The position numbers were made by a program, and so were the translations under genes. DNA of 64,000 nt from Anadara kagoshimensis (lineage: Eukaryota; Mollusca; Bivalvia; Arcoida; Arcidae), in assembly GCA_021292105.1 (NCBI GenBank), contig CM037870.1:48982747-49046746 (forward strand), given 5' to 3'. A model generated the notes under the pieces. The model saw nothing but the letters and a program-made list of their open reading frames with translations. It made no database searches and was not told the DNA's origin. Each line of letters begins with the position of its first letter. Position 1 is the first letter of the stretch. Shown here piece by piece: positions 23,887 to 35,266 of the stretch.

Positions 23887-24130
23887 GGGCCTAGTATAGA
23901 GCCCCGAGGGACACCAGAATTTGTTTCTTTCCCCGAAGAGTAACCATTTCTAAGAAGGACGCGTTGTTTACGATTAGACAAGTATGACTTAAACCCCATA
24001 AGTAATAATCCCCTAATCCCGATAGAATAAAGTTTATGTATGAGTCCTTTATACCAAACTCTATCAAATGCTTTACTTATATCACAGAACACTACACGAA
24101 TTTCTTTACCGTCGTCTGAAGAAATACCAA
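23887..24130 (-). mobile_element. LINE reverse transcriptase, 5' half of split copy
   Basis: The minus strand reads 'GKEIRVVFCDISKAFDRVW', 'GLLLMGFKSYLSNRKQRV', 'NSGVPRGSILGP', i.e. RT motif A through the start of motif B, ending exactly at element A. The rest continues at 15650. Upstream (higher coordinates) the LINE is lost into a minisatellite. Confidence 0.9.
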
Positions 24131-25000
24131 AAACGTGACAAGACTTCCCCAACACAGGGATAAACACTAAACAAAGAAATACCAAAAACGTGACAAGACT
24201 TCCCCAACACAGGAATAAACACTAAACAAAGAAATACCAAAAACGTGACAACACTTCCCCAACACAGGGATAATAACTAAACAAAGAAATACCAAAAACG
24301 TGACAAGACATCCCCGAACAAAAACTAAACATAGAAATACCAAAAAACGTGACACGACTTCCCCGAACAAAAACTAAATAAAGAAATACCAAAAAACGTG
24401 ACAAGATTTCCCCAAACAAAAACCAAATAAAGAAATACCAAAAAACGTGACAAGACTTTCCTAACACAGGAATAAGAATTCAGATATTTGAAGAGAATAC
24501 CGGAATCAGGCAGAATAAATAAATACCACAAACATGGCAAAATATTTCTAAAAAATTCCACTTCTTTAGAGAAAATACATCAAATGAGACAAAGAAATAC
24601 ATGTACTAAAACATGACAAAGACCTACAACAACATGACAATGAACTACAACAAACATGGTGAAATATTCCCAAAAAGGACAAAAATCCATTAATATGGAC
24701 AAAATGCCACCACTATGGCAAACAAATACCACACATCAAATGCGGCAAGAAAATATCAAACACAAGGCAAGAAAATGTCACAAACGTGATGATGAACATC
24801 CACAAACATAGTCCAAACAGGGATAAAACTTCACTCTCATTGAAAATACTACAAACGTTGCAAACAAATTCCACAAACGTGACAATGAACTACCACAAAC
24901 GTGGCAAATTTTTCCTAAAGAAGAAATAAAATTCCTTAAATGCGGAGAAAATACCTCAAACGATCCCACCAATACCACAAACATGGCAACGATTGAATGA
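24115..25000. repeat. Minisatellite, about 54-bp units, degenerating rightward
   Basis: Units with 'aaagaaataccaaaaacgtg', 'acaagacttccccaacacag' and 'gaataaacactaa' repeat about six to seven times from 24115 to 24480. Shorter, looser 'ccacaaacgtggcaa' variants follow to about 25000. Overlapping minus-strand frames rich in 'SRFLVFLCLVF' are repeat translations. Confidence 0.8.
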
Positions 25001-25002
25001 GA

Positions 25003-25062
25003 TTTAACGTCTCAGTCAAAAATATTTCACTTATATCACCACCTTTCCACCTTTTCCGGTTT
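25003..25062 (-). repeat. SINE tail fragment
   Basis: 'gtttaacgtcccagtcaagg'-like tail sequence in reverse ('atgagatttaacgtctcag', 'atatttcacttatatc'), matching the tails of the other SINE copies. Confidence 0.5.
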
Positions 25063-25071
25063 TATTGGAAA

Positions 25072-25620
25072 TAGTAGAGCAGATAAGTCACTTAATCGTT
25101 CAGATGGTGATACAAGCATGAAACTTGGCACAGTTATTGAGGATGGGTCACTGTTTGCAAAACTGTATCTAGCCAAATTGAATTCCTATATGGCGGCCAT
25201 TTTTCAAGATGGCTGCCAAAAGTGTGATATCGACAGTAGTATTGTAACATTATCCTCTGAATTAGGTAATAAAAAATGAGGTTTGTATTTGTATTTGTAT
25301 AACGTCGGCTTCTAGACTACCCACCTAATCAAAATGATCAAAATCTTTGCTATTTTGATTTTTAAGATGGCGTCTTATATCCAAAATGGCCGCCAAATAC
25401 CATTAAAAAGAGATATTTGCATTACAACAATCATTCAGGTGATGACGCTAGTATTTGTTTCCTATTTTACTTCAGGCTGTGAATTATTGTTGTTACTGTT
25501 GAAATGAATTGCCTACATGAAAAGAAAAATGGCCGTCATGTACCGAGATGGCGGTCAAAATGTTGAATATTCCAAAATGGCGCCCAAGTAGATTATAATA
25601 ATGAATAAACATGGTTAAAG
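25072..25620. repeat. Left arm and subterminal region of the THEEADTR element
   Basis: After the terminal repeat come several 'aaaatggccgcca' / 'aagatggcggtca' boxes in both orientations. Similar boxes occur in the right arm (28165-28205). Confidence 0.5.
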
Positions 25621-25649
25621 GTATTGAAATAAGAACTATGTAACTTAAT

Positions 25650-27591
25650 TACGATTGGCATGGGCAACTGCAAAGTTTAGTACATGCAAGGCTGAAAGAA
25701 TAGCATTTGCATCTGCTAATGCACTCTTTTACAGCCACACTTTGTCAATTCCTGACAGCTTTTAGCTATTGGTACTAAACTAGACCAAAACACTTTCCAG
25801 GTGTTGTCCTCTTGTTTCATCCATCCCCAGTCTGAAGGGCTTTTGCTCTCAGGCTCCTTAATCAACGACTGCCCCCATATATGTCCCGCCTAAAATGCAG
25901 CGCGTTTAACATGTTCCTTAAGGGCCGCTACAGTTGGTGGTATCATGTCATATGGTTTTTGTTTTCTAGCAAAAAGTTCAAGCCGGGCTTCATTCACAGA
26001 TGGAGTTGGTAGTGCTCTATCGTACATCAATACAACAAATCTTTCCAATGTTGCCATATCCTCTGCTGTTACCTCTAATGGACTATCACTCAATCTGCCA
26101 AAGACAGTTAATGCTTCAGGGAACACATTCCAACTTTCCTTTTCCATGAAAAGCAGATACAACATCACATCCACTGAATGCATGGAAGAAAAGAATACTG
26201 CGAGTTTTCTCTTGTCCGATTATGGAAGCGACATCATGTACTAGAATCCACCGAAGTTTGCTTCCTTTCCCAAAGGTGACCCACAATTTTTCTTAACCCA
26301 ACTGACTCAAATGTGGGATGAAACTTACCGCTATCACAACTATATCGGTATCATTAGCCTCAATAATTATAGATTTATATCCACATTCTACAGCATGGCG
26401 AGTATGTAAGAGGAGTCGGGTGTCAGCCTCCTCATGTGTGCATGGTGATATTTGATTTGTAGATTCCTCATTGTTTTTACTTGTCATAGCTTGTTCTTCT
26501 ATTGTAACGACAACAGCATTGGCTGAAGATATTTCTGAAACTCTGTCAGCAAGAAAATTAAACAATTCTGTTTTATTGCTGTTATCTCGAAGAAAACTCC
26601 TCCAGTTTGATGGTGTCTTATTTGTACTTGTAACTCTTCTTCTAACAGCTTTATCCCTCCTGGACCTGAGCTGCTTTAGCGAGATGGATAGCTTCACTGT
26701 ATTTGTTGAGGTCTGACAACACAGAACTTACATCTTTTTTAAAAGCAAGAAAAATATCTCTGCCTTTTTTGGTATGATTCAAGCTCTGGAATACGTGACA
26801 ATATTTGCTCCTTAAGTCTTGTAGAATTAACTTCTGGTGAGAGAACACCAAGTTGTTGTAGTCGTTCTTTATAAAGTGATACTAAATCTGCAAGTCTGAA
26901 TACTATGTGATTTGTTTCTTAATTGGCAACGTTCATATCCATGATGTATATTATAAGCTCTGAAAAAGCCAGAGGATAAAACTTATCAAGGGAGTCAGTG
27001 GAGGATTGTTCACTCTGTAGAATACGCATATGTGCTCTCTCCCTATTATAAAGAGCTGTAAGACAGGCGGGATGGTATTTCAATTCTTGTGCAATTACAT
27101 CACCAGCACTAAGTTTTGCAAGAAGTTTGCCATCTTCAAGAGTTGTCGCACACCGGTTCAACCTTTCATTCAGTTTCATTGTCATTGCCTGCCTAAGTGT
27201 AGAATGAGGAATCATGTTTCTCGCACAAAAAACAAATGGTCAGCGATTTGAAATCTTGTGACATCCGACGTACTTTTGTGGGAATTTCCTCGCAGCTTTC
27301 AACTGATGATGGTTTTCTTTTTTGGACTCTGTCTAATTTGGTGTTGTTGAACAAAAGCCTACAGCTGTTATGATATTTTGCATTATTTGTGTTCAGTGTT
27401 TCCTCAATACCTCCTCCTTCATTTAATCTAGCAGGGTTCAGAGGTATTGGTAGAGCATTAATGGCATGGAAGAGTGGAATGTTTTCAGCTATATTAAAAT
27501 ATCCAGCTTTAGTAGAAATAAGTTTCTCAGACGAGTCTGTCTGACAAAGACAGCACTTGTCCCAATTTGTATGTGAGGTAGACTGTGACAT
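25650..27591 (-). pseudogene. THEEADTR-family protein, decayed
   Basis: Minus-strand pieces in order: 'DKCCLCQTD…KYHNSCRLLF' (C-x2-C…H-x4-C finger; 27591-27193), 'CFLCEK' with 'LKYHPACLTALYNRERA' (second finger; 27215-26919), a helical middle (26851-26651), 'PCTHEEADTRLLLHTRHA', 'SIIIEANDTDIVVIAV', 'FHAFSGCDVVS' (26697-26200), 'EDMATLERFVVLMYDR', 'RKQKPYDMIPPTVAALKEH' (26183-25890), then 'SPSDWGWM' and a Cys-rich end 'CKCYSFSLACTKLCSC' (to about 25650). The conserved acidic strings resemble a PIN-like nuclease core (inference). The family is common and uncharacterised in aquatic invertebrates. About five to seven frame breaks show it is dead. Start taken at the first finger (27591). Confidence 0.75.
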
Positions 27592-28139
27592 TTTTCAAAA
27601 CACTATTCACCGTATGGTGGAAGGCCGAGGGTTTATCCTTTTACCGCCTTTTACCAAAATGTTGAGCGCTATTCACAATACCTATGCACTTTGAGGTATG
27701 GGATACGACTAGGTTTGTACCATGAGTCCTACACCTAGCCCGATCGTTCATCCAATGTCATAAATCCCGTGCGATATGTACACCATCAAGTAGCTATAGC
27801 CCCGCTACTTTTGGTTCGGCTCTCCTGCGCTGGCACATCCTGTCAATTCAGGTGCGGCTATCTAATCATAAATGGGACGGATTAGATAACATTTGGGATA
27901 CTAATTGTAATTAACTGACACTGAACCCCATGCTGAGTTAAACAGCAGTGAAATATCACCAGTGTGCCCTGGTAGTGCATGATATCCACTCTATTCGCAA
28001 AATAAACTGTATCATAATATATGTGAAGTATGGGTAAAAATTAGAATAATGGTTTTTTATTTGAAAATGGAAGTGTTAAAACACTAAAATATCTTAAAAA
28101 GCCATTGCAATAGTAAAAAAATCAAACATTATATGATGA

Positions 28140-28328
28140 AATTCGAAAAATTGAGATTTGTAACACCGGTTGGCGGCCATGTTGGATTTTGGCCGCCATA
28201 TTGGATTTTTCGAGTGGCTAGACAGTGTTTTGTTAATGGTTACCTTTGGGCAATATGTACACCAAGTTTCATGCTTGTATCACAAACTGAACGATTTGGC
28301 CAAAAAAATGGACTTATCTGCTCTACTA
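28140..28328. repeat. Right arm of the THEEADTR element
   Basis: The reverse complement reads TAGTAGAGCAGATAAGTCC, then 'tgatacaagcatgaaacttg', then 'aatatggcggccaaaatcc', parallel to the left arm. Confidence 0.6.
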
Positions 28329-28784
28329 AAATTTTTATCTAGTCGATCGTGACAAAGTCTTCAATGAAGCACTTGTGTGTAATTTACCATGAATACCTAG
28401 ATGATCTTTAGCATTGCAACATAAGCAGAATTGTAATGTAGAAACAAAATTAAAAAACATAAGAAAAAAGAAGCACAATGCATGGTAACACATACGGGTA
28501 CCATTTATTCAAAACTGTATTGTGAACGGCGCCATCTTTCAAAGAATACTTATGAACACCTGTATACCCACTCCACACTGCATATATAGACAAAGGAAGA
28601 TTGAGTAATATTTCCCATATACCGCAAGGTGACCAGCTATTAAGAAATGTTTACCATTGCAGTGGTCTCAGGGCAATGCACAGGAAGGGTGGAGGTGTTG
28701 TTTACGTGCCGCGCATGTCATGACACCGGGCATCTGTTTTTTTAGGTGCACGGACGGACGGCGAATCAAATCGAAATATTTTGC
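28329..28784. other. Intergenic, nothing recognised
   Basis: No gene. A GACGGACGG run near 28755 resembles short simple repeats seen in other repeat heads. Confidence 0.35.
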
Positions 28785-29750
28785 CTATGATCTACTTAGT
28801 GTGTCGGGAATATACACAAGTTTACCGGTTTTGTACACTACCGTCAAGTCATATTTTTGTATGGTTAATAGTAACCTTTGTATTCGTATAGGCACTTGAC
28901 ACAGAGGTTTCTTGAAAATAAATTGCGATGGCGTATGGTCAGTTTCGACTAGAACGTTTCGTCCGTAAACAAATTTGGTGAACATTTTGACACCAGTACA
29001 CAACCACCAAGGTTTCCTCTTCAATTCGCATGTAATTTGTGTGGCGCTGTGAGGGCATTTGATGCGTACGCAATAGACTTACCCGCTTGTAATAGAACTT
29101 TAGAACTTACGCCAACCAACACTGTTAATGATTGGTCATAACATCTGAGAACTGGCGGTTCTGTTGCTATGCGTTTAAGATTTTCGAATGTTTTTTGCAT
29201 GCTTGTTTGTCCAGTACCAACTGGCTTTCTTTTCTTGTGAGCTTGCGTAACAGAGCTGACGTATCTGACATATTTGGCATAAATTTCGACAATTATTGTA
29301 TAAACTCGGAATTGAATGCAGCCTTTGCTTATTTCGTGGCGCTTGCATTTTATGTACTGCTCTGACCTTTTCGGGATCGGGTTTTACTCCGTCCGACGTT
29401 AGTCTGTGACCTACGTAAGTGACTTCTGTTTTAGATAATTCGCACTTTGGTCTACTGAGCTTTAAGTTATACTCCATTGCGCGGTCTAATACACGCTGTA
29501 ATCTGAGATCATGTTCGGCTTTATCTTTACCCAAAATGATTAGATTGATAATCGACTCTGCACCACTGAACTGGTAGAAGGTGTAACAAACAATTATGTT
29601 TTGTTTAAGACACTTATGGACAAGTATGGGCGGCTTAAAAACTAAATGTATGCCTTTTTTATATTTTTGGGGTAGGGGAAACATATTTATTTGAGACGAC
29701 ATTAAGGTTCCATGTTTCCGACTTTGTGTAACACTATTTTCCACAGGACT
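28785..29750 (-). mobile_element. Ty3/gypsy LTR retrotransposon fossil (pol fragment)
   Basis: Minus-strand remnants of the polymerase gene: the end of the reverse transcriptase ('YVGHRLTSDGVKPDPEKV' with a connection region) followed by the RNase H region ('VETDHTPSQFIF', 'YKTGKLVYIPDTLSRS'). No LTRs, gag, protease or integrase were found nearby. It is a truncated, broken relic with several breaks, old enough to have lost both ends. Confidence 0.85.
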
Positions 29751-30153
29751 ACCAGGACTTTATAAAGTATGTCAGATTTAACGTATAAATAACAAATTTA
29801 CAAGAATCGAATGACGGTAGATTTGATAAAAACACATTTTCAACACTAATTTCATCGCTGATTTTAACATTTTGACACATAATTGGAATGTAAATATATC
29901 ATGTGTCCACAATTAAAGATAGAATTAACCTTTTTGAGTTAAAAATTTCAAATTTGCATGGACATTTCTACAAAACAATTCGAAACGAGTAAGAAATTGA
30001 TTTTCAATAACTACAGACATTTTCCTACAAGAATCAACCTTCAGTTCAATCTTCGTTCACCCGAATTATAGTGTATGATCTTTTGGATTAAAGGCATCCC
30101 AGACGCATTGACATTTAGTTCTGTAGAAATGACTTTCAGATTATTTGTAAATA
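29751..30153. other. Unassigned AT-rich DNA before the satellite
   Basis: Nothing recognised. Presumably intronic or upstream of the ADAM-like gene. Confidence 0.35.
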
Positions 30154-33100
30154 TATGGTAACCGATGTAACCTTTGTAACCGGTCACAATATCAGAAAAC
30201 ATTCTTGTAACCGGTCACAATATCAGTAACCTGTCACAATATCAGAAAACATTCTATTACATAATAGTATGTTACCGGTGTAACCTTTGTAACCGGTCAC
30301 AATATCAAGAAACATTCTTTTACACAACAGAATGTAACCGATGTAACCTTTGTAACCGGTCACAATATCAGGAAACATTCTCTTACATAATGGTATGTAA
30401 CCGATGTAATCTTTGTAACCGGTCACAATATCAGAAACATTCTCTTACATAATAGTATGTAACCGATGTAACCTTTGTAACCGGTCACAATATCAGAAAC
30501 ATTCTCTTACATAATAGTATGTAACCGATGTAACCTTTGTAACCGGTCACAATATCAGAAACATGCTTGAAGCATTCTCTTATATAATAGTATGTAACCG
30601 ATGTAACCTTTGTAACCGGTCACAATATTAGAAAATATTTTCTTACATAATAGTATGTAACCGATGTAACCTTTGTAACAGGTCACAATATCAGGAAACA
30701 TTCTCTTACATAATAGTATGTAACCGATGTAACCTTTGTAACAGGTCAAAATATCAGGAAACATTCTCTTACATAATAGTATGTAACCGATGTAACCTTT
30801 GTAACCGGTCACAATATCAGAAACATGCTTGAAGCATTCTCTTATATAATAGTATGTAACCGATGTAACCTTTGTAACCGGTCACAATATTCGGAAATAT
30901 TCTTTTACATAATAGTATGTAACCGATGTAACCTTTGTAACCGGTCACAAATTCAGAAATGTTTTAAAGGCATTCTCTTATATAATAGTATGTAACCGAT
31001 GTAACCTTTGTAACCGGTCACAATATCAGGAAACATTCTCTTACATAATGGTATGTAACCGATGTAACCTTTGTAACCGGTCACAATATCAGAAACATTC
31101 TCTTACATAATAGTATGTAACCGATGTAACCTTTGTAACCGGTCACAATATCAGAAACATTCTCTTACATAATAGTATGTAACCGATGTAACCTTTGTAA
31201 CCGGTCACAATATCAGAAACATGCTTGAAGCATTCTCTTATATAATAGTATGTAACCGATGTAACCTTTGTAACCGGTCACAATATTAGGAAATATTTTC
31301 TTACATAATAGTATGTAACCGATGTAACCTTTGTAACAGGTCAAAATATCGGGAAACATTCTCTTACATAATAGTATGTAACCGATGTAACCTTTGTAAC
31401 CGGTCACAATATCAGAAACATGCTTGAAGCATTCTCTTATATAATAGTATGTAACCGATGTAACCTTTGTAACCGGTCACAATATTAGGAAATATTCTTT
31501 TACATAATAGTATGTAACCGATGTAACCTTTGTAACCGGTCACAAATTCAGAAATGTTTTAAAGGCATTCTCTTATATAATAGTATGTAACTGATGTAAC
31601 CTTTGTAACCGGTCACAATATTAGGAAACATTCTTTTACATAATAGTATGTAACCGATGTAACCTTTGTAACCGGTCACAATATCAGGAAACATTCTCTT
31701 ACATAATAGTATGTAACCGATGTAACCTTTGTAACCGGTCACAATATCAGGAAACATTCTCTTACATAATAGTATGTAACCGATGTAACCTTTGTAACCG
31801 GTCACAATATCAGGAAACATTCTCTTACATAATAGTATGTAACCGATGTAACCTTTGTAACCGGTCACAATATCAGGAAACATTCTCTTACATAATAGTA
31901 TGTAACTGATGTAACTTTTGTAACCGGTCACAATATCAGGAAACATTCTCTTACATAATAGTATGTAACCGATGTAACCTTTGTAACCGGTCACAATATC
32001 AGGAAACATTCTCTTACATAATAGTATGTAACCGATGTAACCTTTGTAACCGGTCACAATATCAGGAAACATTCTCTTACATAATAGTATGTAACCGATG
32101 TAACTTTTGTAACCGGTCACAATATTAGGAAACATTCTCTTACATAATAGTATGTAACCGATGTAACTTTTGTAACCGGTCACAATATCAGAAACATTCT
32201 CTTACATAATAGTATGTAACCGATGTAACCTTTGTAACCGGTCACAATATCAGGAAACATTCTCTTACATAATAGTATGTAACCGATGTAACTTTTGTAA
32301 CCGGTCACAATATCAGGAAACATTCTCTTACATAATAGTATGTAACCGATGTAACCTTTGTAACCGGTCACAATATCTGGAAATATTTTCTTACATAATA
32401 GTATGTAACCGATGTAACCTTTGTAACCGGTCACAATATCAGGAAACATTCTCTTACATAATAGTATGTAACCGATGTAACCTTTGTAACCGGTCACAAT
32501 ATCAGGAAATATTCTCTTACATGATAGTATGTAACCGATGTAACTTTTGTAACCGGTCACAATATCAGGAAACATTCTCTTACATAATAGTATGTAACCG
32601 ATGTTACCTTTGTAACCGGTCACAATATTAGAAACATGCTTCCAGCATTCTCTTATATAATAGTATGTAACCGATGTAACCTTTGTAACCGGTCACAATA
32701 TTAGGAAATATTTTCTTATATAATAGTATGTAACCGATGTAACCTTTGTAACCGGTCATAAATTCAGAAATGTTTTAAAGGCATTCTCTTATATAATAGT
32801 ATGTAACCGATGTTACCTTTGTAACCGGTCACAATATCAGGAAACATTCTCTTACATAATAGTATGTAACCGATGTAACCTTTGTAACCGGTCACAATAT
32901 CAGGAAACATTCTCTTACATAATAGTATGTAACCGATGTAACTTTTGTAACCGGTCACAATATCAGGAAACATTCTCTTACATAATAGTATGTAACCGAT
33001 GTAACCTTTGTAACCGGTCACAATATTAGAAACATGCTTTAAGCATTCTCTTATATAATAGTATGTAATCGATGTAAACTTTGTAACCGGTCACAATATT

Positions 33101-34875
33101 AGGAAATATTCTCTTATATAATAGTATGTAACCGATGTAACCTTTGTAACCGGTCACAATATTAGGAAATATTTTCTTATATAATAGTATGTAACCGATG
33201 TAACCTTTGTAACCGGTCATAAATTCAGAAATGTTTTAAAGGCATTCTCTTATATAATAGTATGTAACCGATGTTACCTTTGTAACCGGTCACAATATCA
33301 GGAAACATTCTCTTACATAATAGTATGTAACCGATGTAACCTTTGTAACCGGTCACAATATCAGGAAACATTCTCTTACATAATAGTATGTAACCGATGT
33401 AACTTTTGTAACCGGTCACAATATCAGGAAACATTCTCTTACATAATAGTATGTAACCGATGTAACCTTTGTAACCGGTCACAATATTAGAAACATGCTT
33501 TAAGCATTCTCTTATATAATAGTATGTAACCGATGTAAACTTTGTAACCGGTCACAATATTAGGAAATATTCTCTTATATAATAGTATGTAACCGATGTA
33601 AACTTTGTAACCGGTCACAATATCAGGAAACATTCTCTTACATAATAGTATGTAACCGATGTAACCTTTGTAACCGGTCACAATATTAGAAACATGCTTT
33701 AAGCATTCTCTTATATAATAGTATGTAACCGATGTTACCTTTGTAACCGGTCACAATATCAGGAAACATTCTCTTACATAATAGTATGTAACCGATGTAA
33801 CCTTTGTAACCGGTCACAATATCAGGAAACATTCTCTTACATAATAGTATGTAACCGATGTAACTTTTGTAACCGGTCACAATATCAGGAAACATTCTCT
33901 TACATAATAGTATGTAACCGATGTAACCTTTGTAACCGGTCACAATATTAGAAACATGCTTTAAGCATTCTCTTATATAATAGTATGTAACCGATGTAAA
34001 CTTTGTAACCGGTCACAATATTAGGAAATATTCTCTTATATAATAGTATGTAACCGATGTAACCTTTGTAACCGGTCACAAATTCAGAAATGTTTTAAAG
34101 GCATTCTCTTATATAATAGTATGTAACCGATGTAACCTTTGTAACCGGTCACAATATCAGGAAACATTCTCTTACATAATAGTATGTAACCGATGTAACC
34201 TTTGTAACCGGTCACAATATCAGGAAACATTCTCTTACATAATAGTATGTAACCGATGTAACCTTTGTAACCGGTCACAATATCAGGAAACATTCTCTTA
34301 CATAATAGTATGTAACCGATGTAACTTTGTAACCGGTCACAATATCAGGAAACATTCTCTTACATAATAGTATGTAACCGATGTAACCTTTGTAACCGGT
34401 CACAATATCAGAAACATTCTCTTACATAATAGTATGTAACCGATGTAACCTTTGTAACCGGTCACAATATCAGGAAACATTCTCTTACATAATAGTATGT
34501 AACCGATGTAACCTTTGTAACAGGTCACAATATCAGAAACATTCTCTTACATAATAATATGTAACCTTTGTAACCGGTCACAATATCAGGAAACATTCTC
34601 TTACATAATAGTATGTAACCGATGTAACCTTTGTAACCGGTCACAATATCAGGAAACATTCTCTTACATAATAGTATGTAACCGATGTAACCTTTGTAAC
34701 CGGTCACAATATCAGGAAACATTCTCTAACATAATAGTATGTAACCGATGTTACCTTTGTAACCGGTCACAATATCAGGAAACATTCTCCTACATAATAG
34801 TATGTAACCGATGTTACCTTTGTAACCGGTCACAATATCAGAAACATGCTTCAAGCATTCTCTTTCATAGTATGT
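30154..34875 (-). repeat. 63-bp satellite array (about 75 units) with 461-bp higher-order repeat
   Basis: The standard unit is exactly 63 bp (21 codons) and holds three spaced TGTAACC boxes, then GTAACCGGTCAC, 'aatatcaggaaacattctc' and 'ttacataatagta'. On the minus strand it reads T-G-Y-K-G-Y-I-G-Y-I-L-L-C-K-R-M-F-P-D-I-V repeatedly, open for up to 211 codons (31548-32183). Variant units ('agaaacatgcttgaagcatt', 'agaaatgttttaaaggcatt', or lacking GG) break the frame and recur in order every 461 bp between about 32760 and 34140. It ends 390 bp before the first visible ADAM-like exon and is probably within an intron of that gene. Confidence 0.95.
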
Positions 34876-35266
34876 ATCCAACCAGAGACAAGGTTAAAAC
34901 ATCTTCTTAGGTGTTGTAATAATATGCAACCTTTGTAAACAGTAAGAACATAATGAAGTAATATTGAATACTAATGTAACCACTAGTAACCATATGTTAC
35001 CAATGCCTATGTTGGGTTACAAATGCAAAGGGGTTGTTTTTTGCACACATAATTGGACATATCTATGTCACAGCCACAGTGGTTTATACAGTAAGCAAAT
35101 AAAAATACAATCAATGCATTAATTCCATCGTTTAAAGTGAGTCAAATACTAGTAATTATGAATATAATAATGGAATTTGAAATACTGTAAACATGATGTG
35201 TATTTATTAAATTGAATCATAAATTGAAGACAAGATATATTATGTTTATTATTTTTGTTATTTCAG
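34876..35266. other. Degenerate satellite edge and intron end
   Basis: Scattered 'aacctttgtaa', 'ccactagtaaccatatgtta' and 'gggttacaaatgc' pieces suggest worn satellite units to about 35035. After that lies an AT-rich tract ending in a good acceptor (TTGTTATTTCAG). Confidence 0.5.

Larger units (their letters stand above)
25072..28328. mobile_element. Inverted-repeat element carrying a THEEADTR-family gene
   Basis: Left TAGTAGAGCAGATAAGTC (25072) is matched inverted at the right end (to 28328). The similarity continues inward through 'atcgttcag…tgatacaagcatgaaacttgg' and 'tctagcc…atatggcggcca', about 170 bp of diverged terminal inverted repeat on each side. Between them lies a single decayed minus-strand gene. 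The layout of terminal repeat, gene, terminal repeat is that of a DNA transposon about 3.26 kb long. Flanking A-rich triplets may be a short duplication, but this is not certain. The superfamily is not recognised. Confidence 0.6.

Noticed and set aside
24167-24561. Phe/Leu-rich membrane-protein-like minus-strand frames
   Set aside because: They follow the 54-bp minisatellite period and overlap in different frames.
30555-34722. Many minus-strand open frames of 64-211 codons as genes
   Set aside because: All are translations of the 63-bp satellite unit. Length varies only with unit indels.
30154-34875. Regularly spaced repeats resembling a CRISPR array
   Set aside because: Units are contiguous with no unique spacers, in a eukaryotic intron-like setting. 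This is a satellite.
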